A stretch of 64,000 nt of DNA from Lumbricus rubellus (GCA_945859605.1 OX243814.1:28419663-28483662); one strand, 5' to 3'; shown: positions 1 through 11,646, counted from the stretch's first letter. The notes: generated by a model from the sequence alone, not told the origin. Numbers and translations: made by a program.

Positions 1-1
1 G

Positions 2-1660
2 AACAAGATGTTAGTGAAATGGAAGGGACCATTCGTGGTGAGAGATAAAATCGGAGATCATGATTATAGGATAGAGATTGAGAAAGGTAAAGTCAAGACT
101 TACCATATCAACATGCTGAAGAAGTATAATGAGAGAGAAGAAGAAAAACCAGGTAAGATAGTGGCATATGTATCAGCAATTGTGCATGATGGAAAGGAAG
201 GAGAAGATGAAGAAGAAGAAATATTGGACTTGTACGTAAGTAAGCAGACAGAAACTTACAAAGATGTGGACATAAATCCCAAGCTGGAAGAAGGTCAGAA
301 GAGAGACTTAAGGAATTTATTGAAACGATATGAAGATATTTTCACGGACAAACCTGGAAGAACAGATTTGGTCAAGCATGAAATACATTTGACAAACGAG
401 GAACCAGTTAGACAGAGAGCGTATCCAACTCCATATCATTTACAAAAGGAAATCGATAAGGAAATTCAGACAATGTTGGAGAATAATATAATAGAGAGAT
501 CGGAGGCAGCTTACGCAGCACCATTGGTGGTGGTAAAGAAGGCAGACGGTAGCAATAGGCTGTGTTGCAACTACAAACAGCTGAATAAGGTTACAGTATT
601 TGACCCTGAACCTATGATGTCAAACGAAGATATATTTAATAAGCTGAGTGGGAGCAGAATCTACAGTAAGTTTGATTTTTGCAAGGGCTACTGGCAGATT
701 CCAATGAGTCCAGAGTCGAAAGATTATACCACGTTCATTTGTGCCAATGGCATGTATAAATTCAATGTAATGCCATTCGGATTAGTAAATAGTGCTTCAA
801 GTTACAACAGACTAATCAGAAAAATTCTGCATGGAACAGAAAACCTTGAAAGTTATGTGGATGACATATTAGCCCACAATGAAGGATGGAAGGATCACTT
901 GGAAACACTGGAGATATTTTTTGAAAGGGTTAGGGAAGCCAACCTAACATTGAAACCAAAGAAATGCTCATTAGGGTACGGAAAAATAGATTTCTTGGGT
1001 CACACGTTGAATAATGATGACATCAGTCCAAAAGAAGAGTCTGTGGACAAGATCATTGATATGCCTAGACCAAAGACGAAAAAACAAGTGAGGAGTTTCA
1101 TCGGAGCAGTGAATTACTATAGAAAATTCATTCCACACTGTGCAGAAATAATGGCACCGCTAAGTGATTTGACAAAGAAGTTGTCACCTGGAAATGTCGA
1201 ATGGAATGAGAAATTGGAGAACAGTTTTATGCAGTTGAAAGAAGAACTGGCAAAGGCACCAATTCTGAGATTACCGAACTTAGAGAAGAAGTTCATATTG
1301 CAGACGGATGCAAGTGGAAAAGGGATCGGATGCGTAATAATGCAGGAATATGAGGGGGTGAATCATCCCATAGCATATGCGAGCAGGAAGTTACTTGAGC
1401 GTGAGACGAGATATTCGGTGGAAGAAAGAGAATGCTTAGCCATAATGTGGGGCGTAAGTAGGTTCGACAGATATTTATGCGGCAAGCAGTTTGTGATTGA
1501 GACAGACCATTGCGGATTGCAGTATATGAAAGAGGGAAGAATGAAAAATGCAAGGGTCATGAGATGGAGTCTAGCCTTGCAAAATTATTCGTTTACTATT
1601 AGATACATCAAGGGGTCCAACAATGTAATTTCAGATTACTTGAGCAGGGGACTCGAGTGA
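2..1660 (+). CDS. Gmr1-like Ty3/gypsy retroelement Pol, C-terminal part (integrase tail, RT, RNase H)
   Basis: An open frame enters from the left edge, so the start is missing. Counting from the Met at 8: residues 1-45 resemble the C-terminal tail of a gypsy integrase (LVKWKGPF, then TYHINMLKKY). Reverse transcriptase follows, with the SKFDF aspartate near 223, MPFG at 255-258 and YVDD at 283-286. RNase H comes last, with TDAS at 433-436, TDH at 499-501 and ISDYLSR near 541-547. The frame then stops and no integrase follows. Ordinary Ty3/gypsy Pol runs RT, RNase H, integrase; integrase before RT is the order of the Gmr1 group known from deuterostomes. This segment is intact with key residues present, but the rest of the element is outside the window. 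It is a retrotransposon, not a host gene. Confidence 0.9.
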   Translation, partial: NKMLVKWKGPFVVRDKIGDHDYRIEIEKGKVKTYHINMLKKYNEREEEKPGKIVAYVSAIVHDGKEGEDEEEEILDLYVSKQTETYKDVDINPKLEEGQKRDLRNLLKRYEDIFTDKPGRTDLVKHEIHLTNEEPVRQRAYPTPYHLQKEIDKEIQTMLENNIIERSEAAYAAPLVVVKKADGSNRLCCNYKQLNKVTVFDPEPMMSNEDIFNKLSGSRIYSKFDFCKGYWQIPMSPESKDYTTFICANGMYKFNVMPFGLVNSASSYNRLIRKILHGTENLESYVDDILAHNEGWKDHLETLEIFFERVREANLTLKPKKCSLGYGKIDFLGHTLNNDDISPKEESVDKIIDMPRPKTKKQVRSFIGAVNYYRKFIPHCAEIMAPLSDLTKKLSPGNVEWNEKLENSFMQLKEELAKAPILRLPNLEKKFILQTDASGKGIGCVIMQEYEGVNHPIAYASRKLLERETRYSVEERECLAIMWGVSRFDRYLCGKQFVIETDHCGLQYMKEGRMKNARVMRWSLALQNYSFTIRYIKGSNNVISDYLSRGLE

Positions 1661-2810
1661 TATATAGTGAACCTTTGATGAATGATAAGTTGTATATAAA
1701 TAGGTGTAGAACAGTAATTTTGTTGTGTTATGTAAGGTAAAGGAAGATAGTTTATAGATTAGTTTGTTAAGTATGTGAGTAAGTTAAAGCCTGTGAACAG
1801 ACTTTTGAAGGGGGGCATTTGTAGCGAATAAACGCTCCTTAACAAACGAATCAATTAACTAATAACCTGTGTAATTATTAATACTAAGTAACAGTTAAGC
1901 TAGACAATTAATTGGCGTATTTAATAGATAATTAATAAATTGAATTGTGGCATTAGCGAATATAACAGTAGAAATCACAAACACAAATGCGCTACAAAAA
2001 TCAGTCAAAGCTTGAGGAGGCACGAAAACAGCGTTTCGCGCAGCAGACGATCGTCAACACTGTGAGCAGCCGAAGAGTCACGTGGTCTGATTCGGGCATG
2101 AGATTCTGAAAAGAATGGCAGACATTTTGCGATTTGTCAACCAAAAACGTTAATTCAGAATGCGCCGATGACATTTATTTGAGTGTGAAAAACGGGACTT
2201 ATTGTACGTTTATTCCACTGCTGATCTGTAAATCCTAGGGAACGTAGTACCTGGGTTAGATAGAAATGTTCGAAGTTTAAGTCGGACTGTAATAGCGAAC
2301 AAAGTCAATTTTCGCTCGGCATCGATCTTGGGATCGAGAAGACATTGCGAGAACCAGTTGCGATTGGAGTTTCGAAGTAACGAGAAGAAGTGGTGATTCG
2401 ACGACGAAGCAGAAGTGAAGAAGACGTGTGAGTAGCCAGTGCTCACAGAAGAACGAAGACGACGCGGTGGTGAAACGGCGACCGAGGGCAGCCAGGGAGA
2501 AGCGACCTTTCTTCCCGTCTTTCCTTCCAATCCAGTTTCCCTGTGTCAAGAACAAGGACCTCATCATCTACTCAAGAAGGGAACTCTTGAGGAAGCTAAG
2601 CACCTTATAATATTTTAGTAGATAAATACGCCACAATAGGTAGTTAGGGTATTGAATATTATTTACTGTTGAATGTTGATATTTATAATATACATCAAAA
2701 ATGAAATACAGCTTGTTCTTGTTGTAGGTCAATTCTAGTAATCATTCTTGATCACCCATTACGAATCCCTGAGTTTATAAAGCGTCTAGGGTAAGACCTG
2801 GTATGCGACA
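1661..2810 (+). mobile_element. Retroelement 3' end: polypurine tract and probable 3' LTR (about 1820-2810)
   Basis: A polypurine tract (GAAGGGGGGC, 1807-1816) sits just before TGTAGCGAAT at 1820, as expected at the start of a 3' LTR. The probable LTR ends with TATGCGACA at 2810, giving TG...CA ends and about 991 bp. At 2811 the sequence changes abruptly to the FUT stem minisatellite, which fixes the right boundary. The 5' LTR lies outside the window, so LTR identity cannot be checked. Small ORFs inside have no recognisable product. Confidence 0.6.
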
Positions 2811-3262
2811 CTGTGTTTTGGCGAAACGACAGCCACATTCAGATGTTGGGTGCTGTTTATTGACGAAACGACAGACACATTCAGATGTTGGGTGCTGTTT
2901 ATTGGCGAAACGACAGCCACATTCAGATGTCGGGTGCTGTTTATTGGCGAAACGACATCCACATTCAGATGTTGGGTGCGGTTTATTGACGAAACGACAG
3001 ACACATTCAGATGTTGGGTGCTGTTTATTGGCGAAACGACAGCCACATTCAGATGTTGGGTGCTGTTTATTGGCGAAACGACAGACACATTCAGATGTTG
3101 GGTGCTGTTTATTCGCGAAACGACAGACACATTCAGATGTTGGATGCTGTTTATTGGCGAAACGACAGCCACATTCAGATGTTTGGTGCTGTGTTTTGGC
3201 GAAACGACAGCCACATTCAGATGTTGGGTGCTGTTTATTGGCAAAAAGACTTGAAATTTTGA
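2811..3262 (-). repeat. 42-bp stem minisatellite of FUT copy 1 (about 10 units)
   Basis: Tandem 42-bp units of the type GGCGAAACGACAGCCACATT on the plus strand, coding INSTQHLNVAVVSP-like units on the minus strand. Variants include INSIQHLNVSVVSR, INRTQHLNVDVVSP and KHSTKHLNVAVVSP. Most changes are substitutions that keep length and frame. Confidence 0.95.
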
Positions 3263-3397
3263 TGTTGGGATGAGAAGAAAACTTTTAAACAGTATCCGAC
3301 TATCATGAGATTGGAGATAGAAATAGAAGAATACGCCTATTAAAATTCCCTGCAAGGCTAGCAAACCGACAAATACATATTTCCACGGATTAGACAT
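2811..3397 (-). pseudogene. FUT copy 1: fucosyltransferase-like gene truncated in its stem
   Basis: The minus-strand frame starts with MSNPWKYVFVGLLALQG, the same cytosolic tail and signal anchor as the intact FUT copies. About ten full 14-residue stem units follow, plus a fragment (KHS). Reading then runs into the LTR at 2810 and ends in unrelated residues. The whole catalytic domain (GNQLF, HVRRGD and YGWW motifs) is missing from the window. The likeliest cause is insertion of the retroelement at 1-2810 into the stem repeat, which would push the catalytic half beyond the left edge. As it stands it could only encode an anchored repeat peptide. The 5' flank matches copies 4 and 5. Confidence 0.85.
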
Positions 3398-4205
3398 TGC
3401 GCTCGGTTAAAAAAAATCAAAAAAATCAAATAGCCTATGCTGCGTATGCATAGGCTATAGGCCTATATATACACGATTGAAGGCCTATAGGCAAAAGCAA
3501 TTGAAACTTTAGCGCTGTAGACCTATAGGCATATGGTAAAGGTCTGTGTTGTACATCCGTGCACATTATATAGTGTGTGCATCAATGTCCACGTAGGCCT
3601 ATACGCTATGCGATGCAGCTTGCTGACAATAGCATGAATCGACTTTAACTTTCAAAGTCTGATCTGATTATACACGCTATAGGCTATTATCTTTCGTTCG
3701 CCAGGAAATCGCGACAAGACAGTGTCAATACTGAAAAAATTGGAGGCGTAACCAGTTGAATCGCAATCTACATGTTTGCGATTCGCTCATTTATAAGAGT
3801 ATAATAATAAGACATTCTGTCACCTCTCTTCTCGCCTTTTAACAGTTGAAAAAAGATTCGACAGATGAGAGAGCGTCATATGCGGTAGGCCTAGCAGAAG
3901 GCCTAAAATGTCCGCCCCAGAAACAAACCCGATTTCTGCCCTCCCCCCTCAAAGCAAGGGGCTGTATTAAACACTGGCCTTTAAGTATACGCATTATAGT
4001 CCAATATCATGCAGTTTTGAGTATCCCTATAGGCCTACGGTCCGTGCATCGAATGCATAGCCTATATCAGCCTTCTGAGTATCACTTGACGACGGGTATA
4101 GGATAGCCTACCTGCAGAGCGTGAGACAATAATAGTAATAGGACTATCAACAGCATCTAATTCTTTGATCGCAAGTGTCGCGCGCCTGCTTACGATTAGA
4201 TCTGT
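3398..4205 (-). repeat. Duplicated FUT 5' flank (copy 1)
   Basis: This block, read on the minus strand, matches the sequence upstream of FUT copy 4 (about 45150-46312), of copy 5 (53663-54302 plus 58642-58945) and, more divergently, of copy 2 (12060-14441). Shared landmarks are the GAGCGCAATGTCTAA start context, the GATCAGACTTTGAAAGTT segment and CGCGATTTCCTGGCGAA. It should hold the promoter of the gene family, but no TATA box or start site can be fixed by eye. Several TAGGCCTA palindromes occur here. Confidence 0.75.
3843..3976 (-). mobile_element. Internally deleted CAGTGTTTAAT-family element
   Basis: The right end TATTAAACACTG is followed by GCCTTTAAG (3977-3985), and the left CAG is preceded by GCCTTTTAA (3834-3842). 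This is the same insertion site as the fuller elements at 45406-45873 and 54110-58900, so the insertion predates duplication of the block. Here most of the left half has been deleted. Confidence 0.6.
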
Positions 4206-6034
4206 CGAGTGTCAAAAGACGATTTGCTGAAAATTATCCAATATCAATAGGTCGATTAATCTACCAGATTAAGATTGATTTGACTGCAAAAATAACTCGG
4301 GCACAAATGGTGTCATTTTATGTGACATTGTGAAAAAATGTGGAAAAGAGGAAGACATTTTATAGGTCAAAATACTAAAACGGTCATCAGTTTTTAAAAT
4401 ATATTTTCATGAAATGTTTGCCGAAGGATTAAACAAATTAAAGGTCGGTTGAAAAATTCGACCCGGGAAAGGCCGCCGTCGATGTCGGTGGTTGACACAG
4501 GCGACGGACTATTTGAGAAGACGGCCTACATCAACCAAAATAACAACAAATAGGCCTAAAACTAAAAATAATAATAACAACCCATGCAATTATCTCTTAG
4601 ATCCTTAGATAGTTTCTACCTCGAGCGGCAAAATGATAATATTGATAATATTAATAAAAAATATTATTAGGCCCTATTCGTCTGCCTATGGAGACAATTA
4701 GGCCTATATAGCACTCACTCTGAACTTAATTCATGAGATAGCGCTAGAGGAACGCAAAAGCTATAAATAAATATTTATACGATAAAGATAGTGACGTCAC
4801 CAACCAATATCGCTGTTGGAAGACGATCGTCAAAACTTCATATTGCGAAAAAGTATTTGTTTCCGTAGCCTATCGTCAGCGTTCGATTTCTACATCTTTC
4901 GCGAAATCAAGTATTTGTGACTCCGATGATCGATTCGTTTAAAACGATCCATTCGGGAAACAAAGTAATTAGGCTATACATTTTCTTGTCTTCCGAAGCG
5001 TCTTTACAAATTTCGCCGTTATCCCACGTGACGGTCGTCAATGGCAACGTAGTATTGTTTTAAGAGTCGGTTGATTATAGCAAAAGAATTTTTAAAAGGC
5101 GAAGCCGTATTTCAAGTATATGCTACGCTTTATCTATTCAGTTATTATAGCGATGGTAGGCCTATTAATAGGCCTATAAAAAATTGAATGGCGTCGGTCT
5201 TGCAGCTCTTGCTCATTTTTTTCAATGATCAATGAAGTTTTTCTAAGGCTACAGACCTTTACAGGCTAATTGATAGATCACAAAACTATGGGTTTCTAAA
5301 ATTCCTCTGATATTGTTACATGTACCCATGTGAAGTTGTTAATTTTTTTAGTTTATGTACCTGCTTTTCTGTGCTGATTAATTTTAGTAAACAGCATTTC
5401 CCATTCACCTAAGCTTCCATTCGAAAGAAGGCGCTGCTGTACCGGTAGGGCCTAGGCTACGTTTCGTTAACAGCATCAATGTGACCGTTGAATCAAATAC
5501 GTTTCGCCAGAGAGCGCTGTAATAGTAACTGCATTCTCGATTTTGTATTCATACTTTGCATAGACCTAGGCCTACATCAACCAAAAACAGTCAGACTAAG
5601 TATATTATAAAATAATATAAATATTACAAGAAGCCGGTTTGTTTTGAATCTCAAATTGGAAAAAATCAGTAGCCAAGGTCTATAATTCAAGTTCTGTTGA
5701 ATGTAGGCCTAAAGATCAGAATACCCAGCAGTCAGCTGTGCTTTGAGTCATTGTATGAGTCGGATAATATTATTATTCTGGCAAGAATTTTTCCAGAGAG
5801 TGGAACAGCAGGAAGCCTGGAATGATTCCCATAGTTTTATTTAAGGAAACATGGTGGCGTTAGAACCGGTGAAAAGTGGGTTCCTTCATTCGGAAAATTT
5901 ATATAGCGCCCCTTCCAGAAGCCTATACTCAGCGCTACGGGATTGAGTGGGAATGCTTGACGATGAGAAGACCGTTTGTAGGACTGGAGACAGTGGGGCG
6001 ATTGATACGATAGCGATCTACATGTATACTTGCT
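4206..6034. other. Non-coding stretch, nothing recognised
   Basis: AT-rich sequence with no credible ORF, RNA gene or tandem array. TAGGCCTA-type palindromes recur (near 4550, 5160, 5570 and 5705). Part of it may be intronic or old unrecognisable repeat. Confidence 0.5.
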
Positions 6035-6214
6035 CAGGGCTTAAAGTGTGGCAGGACGGTCATGGACGGCGTCCTAGCTGAGACTTATTTTCAAATCTCT
6101 ATGCCGTCCTGCCACTTATTAGGCCAGCACACCTGAAAATGTAAGGGGCGTCCTGCCACTTTTTTGGAAAGGTAAGGGGCGTCCAGGCACTTCTTGTTTG
6201 CACTTTTAGCACTG
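6035..6214. mobile_element. 180-bp hAT-like MITE with perfect 8-bp target duplication
   Basis: Ends are CAGGGCTTAAAGTG on the left and CACTTTTAGCACTG on the right, which are imperfect inverted repeats. Both are flanked by the identical 8-mer TACTTGCT (6027-6034 and 6215-6222), the target-site size of hAT transposons. Related copies lie at about 50707-50859 and 51446-51598. There is no coding capacity. Confidence 0.85.
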
Positions 6215-9200
6215 TACTTGCTATGTTCGCTCAGATAGTTATACATGTATTACGACAGTTAAGTGGTTTTAGAATGGAAATTGTGCTGGTTTGACGCAAT
6301 CGGGCTATAGTAGGCCTATACACCGAAGCCGTCTGTGACGCATGTTCTTAACCTTTCTGACCTCTGGATACATATACTCCTAATCAAACCTGATCCTATA
6401 ATTATAAACTGGCTCATCAATTCTGACTTGATTGAGCACCGCTGTGTAAACTGGTTCTGCACCATTGTAAGAGGCCGGAAGTAATTGAAATTATTGGGGC
6501 AGATGGCGCTATTATCGCCGGAGTCTCGATGTGCTGCATGGAGTATCCATAAATCACCCTCTGAAAGCCGAACTGTTAAACAATTTCATATTGTCTTCAG
6601 GGAAATTGAAAGGTGATAAATTAAGTGGATGTGGCTGATGTACGAAATGAAAACTGTAAAGCTTATAGGCCTATATACAAGGAGTGAAAAGAAAGGAGGA
6701 CTTTCCGTTGTAAAGAAGATTGCCTTGCTTTGGAACCCGTCAATAAACATGATTCCATGACCCCATGGCATGCATGCAACTGTAACACGTATGCAAGTTT
6801 GATATCGTGCGTATCATACTTTGTGAAACACATTGTTTAAACTTTCAAATTTCAATCGTAATCGTGATAGACTATCCAAATTTCTAAAGCGCCACTCGAA
6901 AGTCAACCGCCAGTTTATTCATGCACGAGCGCTTTAGTTTATGTCAACAAAGCACGCTATAAATTACTCTCTTTGTTATCCATTGCGGATAGATCCTAAT
7001 AATTAGAATCTGCATGAAGCTTGTCTCCCAAGTCCCATCCACCATTCCACCTAGATCATCAGCAGTTGAACTGCAATCAAGCAATTATATTCGGCAGCAA
7101 ATTCCCTTGGAAGTCATTTGTCAAGCAAACTGTTCAGATGTCACGCAGTAACTGGAAATAAAAGATTGCGTGAAGCGTTTCTTTAATTTTCTTTTTTTGC
7201 ATTAGAAGCTCTTTATATTTGATTTCTTGGTTCATCCACTTGAAGAAATAATAGGCTATATAGTTTAGTATGCTATAGGTTTATTCAACTTATTTTTTGT
7301 TGATTGCTGAGTTATGGCCCTGATGTCCGGAGAAACAATTAGTACTCATGCAATTCGACAGCCGCTTGTAGTCTTTCATGTTGGACCTATAGAAGTCATT
7401 ATATTTGCTCTATTGTTTGTGCAACAACGAAAGCGATGCATTCAGATCCACTTATATCAAAAAGTTAGAAAACAAGAGCACGGACAAAAAGGCAGTTCTT
7501 CAGCCGATGATATTTTGCTATGAACGCCGTAGCATAGCTGTTCTATTCAGAATAATATTCCTCACAGAATTCGGCATAGTCGCAATAATAAATTTTCTAA
7601 ATACATGACCGTTCGTGCAGACGGGTACTTGCCGACTACACACGGGTTCTTTGAGACGAGGAGAGCTACAGCTCGTCACGGTGATGTGCACGCATGATCA
7701 CCGAGGCACGCGAGATCATTCTGGCCGGGCATGCAGGGCCGGGCGCCACATCAGCCATAGGAGAGCGCGAGACAATCAGTGTCCCGGAAGGACGGAAGTA
7801 CCCATGTTCGCTTCTAAGCATCCGCTGGCACTGTAGTCTTTGAGGAACTACCACCGGTTGCTGCTGCTGCTGCGGCAGGGATCGACGATGCTGGCGATGA
7901 ACAAGGCGTCTTGAGTCAGTGGTCGCTATAGCGTATTGTTATTTCTCCAGGTCATGCAATATTCGAATTATAACGGGTCATTAGCAAATATCCGCGCGGT
8001 GCAGACCCGAACGAGATGCTAAGTAATTTCGCCAGATCAGGCAAGATCGGAATTACGGTGGACGGGCGCGTGCCATTAACCGCTGCATGGAATCAACGGC
8101 GATCGCCGCCATTTTAACGGAAGAGGAAAAGCCTGAATCGCGAGTGCGCGTGCGCCGACGGAAGTGACCGCGGTCGTGCGGACGGAGTGGTTTAAACGGC
8201 GAACGTTTCCGTTGTTCCCTAAGAGTTGACTTCCGCCCGTTTCTTTGGTGCATGCTCCGACGGGGCGATGAAAGGATATTGTCGCTCAAGAGAGGTTGGC
8301 TACACACACAGTGACACACAGGTGTGCCCACGTGCGTGCCTGGGGCATGGATTCTTTCCCGCTGGTCAGATGGGTGCTGGGTGGTTTTGGCGCTGCGGGG
8401 CGACATTTATCGGTTATATCCATCTGGACATGTTATATATTTCGTTTAGTGCCGTCCGAGGAAATAGGATTACTGCAAACTTATTTATATATTTTTTATT
8501 TATACTTACATGTATATATATATATATTATAGATACAAGCATGTATTTACGACATAAGTCTTAAATCATAACTAGAATATATAATTATCACAGTCGTTGT
8601 GAATATTATTATATATGAATGTCTTCTATAGCTTTTTAGCTGTCGACCTTTGTTTCTTTGTTTCTTTCGTTCTTTCTTTCTGTCTCTAAATCTGTCTTTT
8701 ATAGTTAAAAATTCACGGAAGTAATAGGCAGGGAAGTAAAAATTTTGATGGAAGTAAGGAACTTACAATTGTAAATGTCGAAGGTTGACAGCGAACAAAC
8801 TGCTTTTGTCGGAAATCATTGATGACTAAATTATATACGAATCAAAAGTAGAGGATGTTCAGAACACCTGACGACGATTTCATTTTGCCAAGACGTTTGA
8901 TGACCCATAATAGTCACCAGGTGATACCAACCCCGGTTTCCCCTATGATCCATTAACTCTTTGCATGCAGAGCAGAGCTTCAATTTTTAAACTTCTTTTG
9001 TCCCTTTTTGTGTCTATATTTCTTTAACTTTTGCAATTAGTCGCATGATCACTCGCATCTACTTTATCACTGGTATATTTCAACATTTTTTATCAGTTCT
9101 GTGCCTTTTTGAGATTTTTACTTTCTTATAGTTATGACCAGTTTCTTTTCCTTTGTTCTTCTCCACAGCAGCTGTGGCAGAAGTCGAGTGGGTGTAATAA

Positions 9201-9632
9201 ATTACAACTAGTAGGCTAATCTGAATTATACTGCAGGACTCATTTGTTTCATTTCCGATCCTCGACTAGAAAATCACAAGACAATGATTCGCAGCCTATC
9301 TTCATTTAAAATGACAGCGTCAAATACTACAAAGCAGGGCTGTTTTTAAGGAATTTTTGGAACTGCACAACAGTGCACAACTCCTTTTTTCTTTCCCATC
9401 CTACACGGCAAATTAGGCCTACTTCCAATCGGAGGACAATGACCATTTTTTGCTAGTTTTTTTACTGTACAGAAGTGCTTCTGCAACAGCACAAAACCAT
9501 TTAGAACTGCACATTTTATGTACAACTGCACGTTAAAAAGCCCTGCTACAAAGTGGACAGAGTTTCTAGAGTTTCAATCCCAACAGTTATAGCTTCTCCA
9601 GAATCCTCCACACCTTACCCCACCCGGTGCAG
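6215..9632. other. Non-coding stretch with a CpG-rich part at about 7615-8420
   Basis: No exon could be supported. The 7615-8420 part is clearly richer in G+C and CpG than its surroundings and could hold a promoter or an unrecognised 5' exon. On its minus strand AAAATGGCGGCGATCG (near 8100-8116) is a good start context but meets a stop after about 20 codons. 8649-8700 is a TTTCT-rich run. No N-terminal GATA finger was seen. Confidence 0.4.
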
Positions 9633-10021
9633 TTATCCCATTGGCACACCATCGCGTAAAGCCATGCGCTTATTTACGATCTGACCGAGATGTCCGTCGT
9701 TGATTTCTCGCTCTTCCGGGAACTGGACGGCCGCACCCCCGCCCGCCGATTGAGCATTCAGCCACGCGGAACTGATCGACGCGCTCATTGCCAGCGTTAC
9801 CGGTTCGGCGCCGCTCTGTCTCCACTTAAGAATCGGAGTTCCGGCCTGCGATGAAGATACGGTGCTGGCCAACAAAGCCTCGGCGGCGATAGAGAGGCTG
9901 TGGAGGTCGACGGGCCGTGACGGCGATCCGCTTTCAGGCTTTCAGCCGTTCGGGAAGGCATCAACTGCAGCCTTCGGTAATTCTTCGAGGATCGAATAAA
10001 GATGCGACGACGAGCTGCTGA
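9633..10021 (-). other. Unidentified minus-strand ORF with one in-frame TGA
   Basis: In a GC-rich block, one minus-strand frame reads SSVGLVSSSSSHLYSILEEL, then a short segment ending AFPNG. It meets TGA and continues in the same frame for about 100 codons (KPESGSPSRPVDLHSLSIAA through KWRQSGAEPVTLAMSASIS) to a TAA near 9636. The composition looks protein-like, but there is no recognised domain and no clear splice sites. It could be a decayed exon, a transposon remnant or chance openness in GC-rich DNA. A function is not proposed. Confidence 0.25.
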
Positions 10022-10371
10022 CAAGTCCGACCGATGACTACATATAAAAGCTGTGACGAATGATACCGAAAATGCCTCTATGTGTGTGTGTGTTTGTGTC
10101 GCCTCTAGCGGTAAAAACTGTCCGTCGCTGAAACGATTCTGTTCGGGTGTGATTTGGAATGTGCTTCGGGACCGGATGGACGCATTGAATGCTGTCGAGG
10201 CGCCCGAAAGAGGTCGCTAATGTCGTTGATTGGGACAACGGCGGAAAAGAAGTTTCGGGCAGGAATAGAATTATTATTATATGACACAGTGTATCAGATG
10301 AGACATGCGTCTATTATATAGGTATACGAGCCAGATATAATATCTCGTTTATTTACATACGACGAGCACTC
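10022..10371. other. GC-rich to AT-rich transition, nothing firm
   Basis: Holds a short GT run near 10080-10095 and a minus-strand open stretch (10105-10287) without recognisable similarity. No gene is supported. Confidence 0.4.
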
Positions 10372-10417
10372 ATTTGCATATCACATGATCTCATTTGCAT
10401 GTCACGTGATTCAGCTG
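10372..10417. promoter_or_regulatory. Two POU octamers plus three E-boxes
   Basis: ATTTGCAT occurs at 10372-10379 and 10393-10400, 21 bp apart start to start. CACATG (10382-10387), CACGTG (10403-10408) and CAGCTG (10412-10417) are interleaved. Octamers bind POU factors and CANNTG boxes bind bHLH factors; the clustering in about 46 bp suggests a cis-regulatory element. This is motif evidence only. Confidence 0.35.
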
Positions 10418-10891
10418 ATTGAAACACGTTTGGACGTTTTATGTCTGTTTTTAACGATCGTATATATACAAACGCCTCTTCCCTCTACATGATCTGCCGA
10501 TATTTATTTATTGACATCAACACCGATTCAGTGATTCATGGTCGGAATATTCATCATGAAGAGTGTTAGCGACGTGAAGTCAAATAAAATTAAATCAAAT
10601 GTATTGAAATCGAGTTCAGTAGCAAATACATTCACAATGCACAAGTAATATACATACATGTAGCAGCAAAAACTTTACCACACAAAGTCAGGTGTATAAG
10701 TTATATAGGCACCGTAGGCTTGAGAATGTAGTACGGTAACAGCACAGGATATAAGGTGAACCGACTCATGAAGAGAAGAAGCTCAAAGGCTTAGCCTATC
10801 TAGTCATACGCATTACAGTTAGACCATGCAGGCCCATTGCATGGTTTAAAGTATGCATGTAGCTGGGGGTTATAGACGGCATCCAGGCATT
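10418..10891. other. Non-coding stretch, nothing recognised
   Basis: AT-rich, with no ORF of note and no clear repeat structure. Confidence 0.45.
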
Positions 10892-11158
10892 CAGTGGCAT
10901 AGCGAGGAATTTATTATTGGGGGGGGGGGGGGGGTATGAACGGATGCCCTTCCTGACACCAACCCACGGGATTAGAGTAAACAAATTAAATAATAAAAAA
11001 GCGGCTAAAGTAACAAAGGGAAGAAAACACTTGTTAGTACAAAGGCTACAAACAAATGTTTTGTTTTTCTTATTTAAGTGGATAAATAACCTCTTTAAAA
11101 GTTTGTCCATAGCCAATAGGGGGTTTAACTTCCTAACCCTCCCTTGTCTACACCACTG
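10892..11158. mobile_element. 267-bp hAT-like MITE
   Basis: Starts CAGTGGCATAGC and ends CTACACCACTG. The flanking 8-mers CAGGCATT (10884-10891) and CATGCACT (11159-11166) match at six of eight positions. A run of about 15 G lies near the left end. The element at 15822-16073 belongs to the same family in the other orientation. Confidence 0.6.
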
Positions 11159-11199
11159 CATGCACTTATTTTTGCGACATTGGTTAAATAGTAGAGACT

Positions 11200-11440
<241 letters not shown>

Positions 11441-11646
11441 ACTATAGTAACAGTACTGGAAGTAGAAGTCGAAGCATCCAGTATATTGTAGGTTTATTAG
11501 TGTCACAGCCGTTACTATATGCATCTGCGACCCACAGTGATTTCTGCGATCATAACATCAATAGTTTTCATCGTTTTCTCTTAATGAGTCTGGAGTGCAT
11601 AAATATCCAAAGCAAAAAATGTGCATCGGCCTATAGACATTTTTAG
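11441..11646. other. Short non-coding stretch
   Basis: Nothing recognised. Confidence 0.4.

Noticed and set aside
2210..2610. ORFs within the LTR
   Set aside because: Overlapping frames on both strands inside a putative LTR with no recognisable product.
2811..3262. CRISPR-like array in the 42-bp repeats
   Set aside because: No spacers; the units are coding and in frame with an anchor domain.
2803..3273. Plus-strand Cys/His-rich frame (CCLLAKRQPHSDVG repeats)
   Set aside because: It is the antisense of the FUT stem minisatellite; the minus frame carries the anchor and matches intact genes.
8053..8406. Minus-strand ORF in the CpG-rich part as a first exon
   Set aside because: No conserved domain, stop soon after the best start context, no clear donor site; kept only as a note on base composition.
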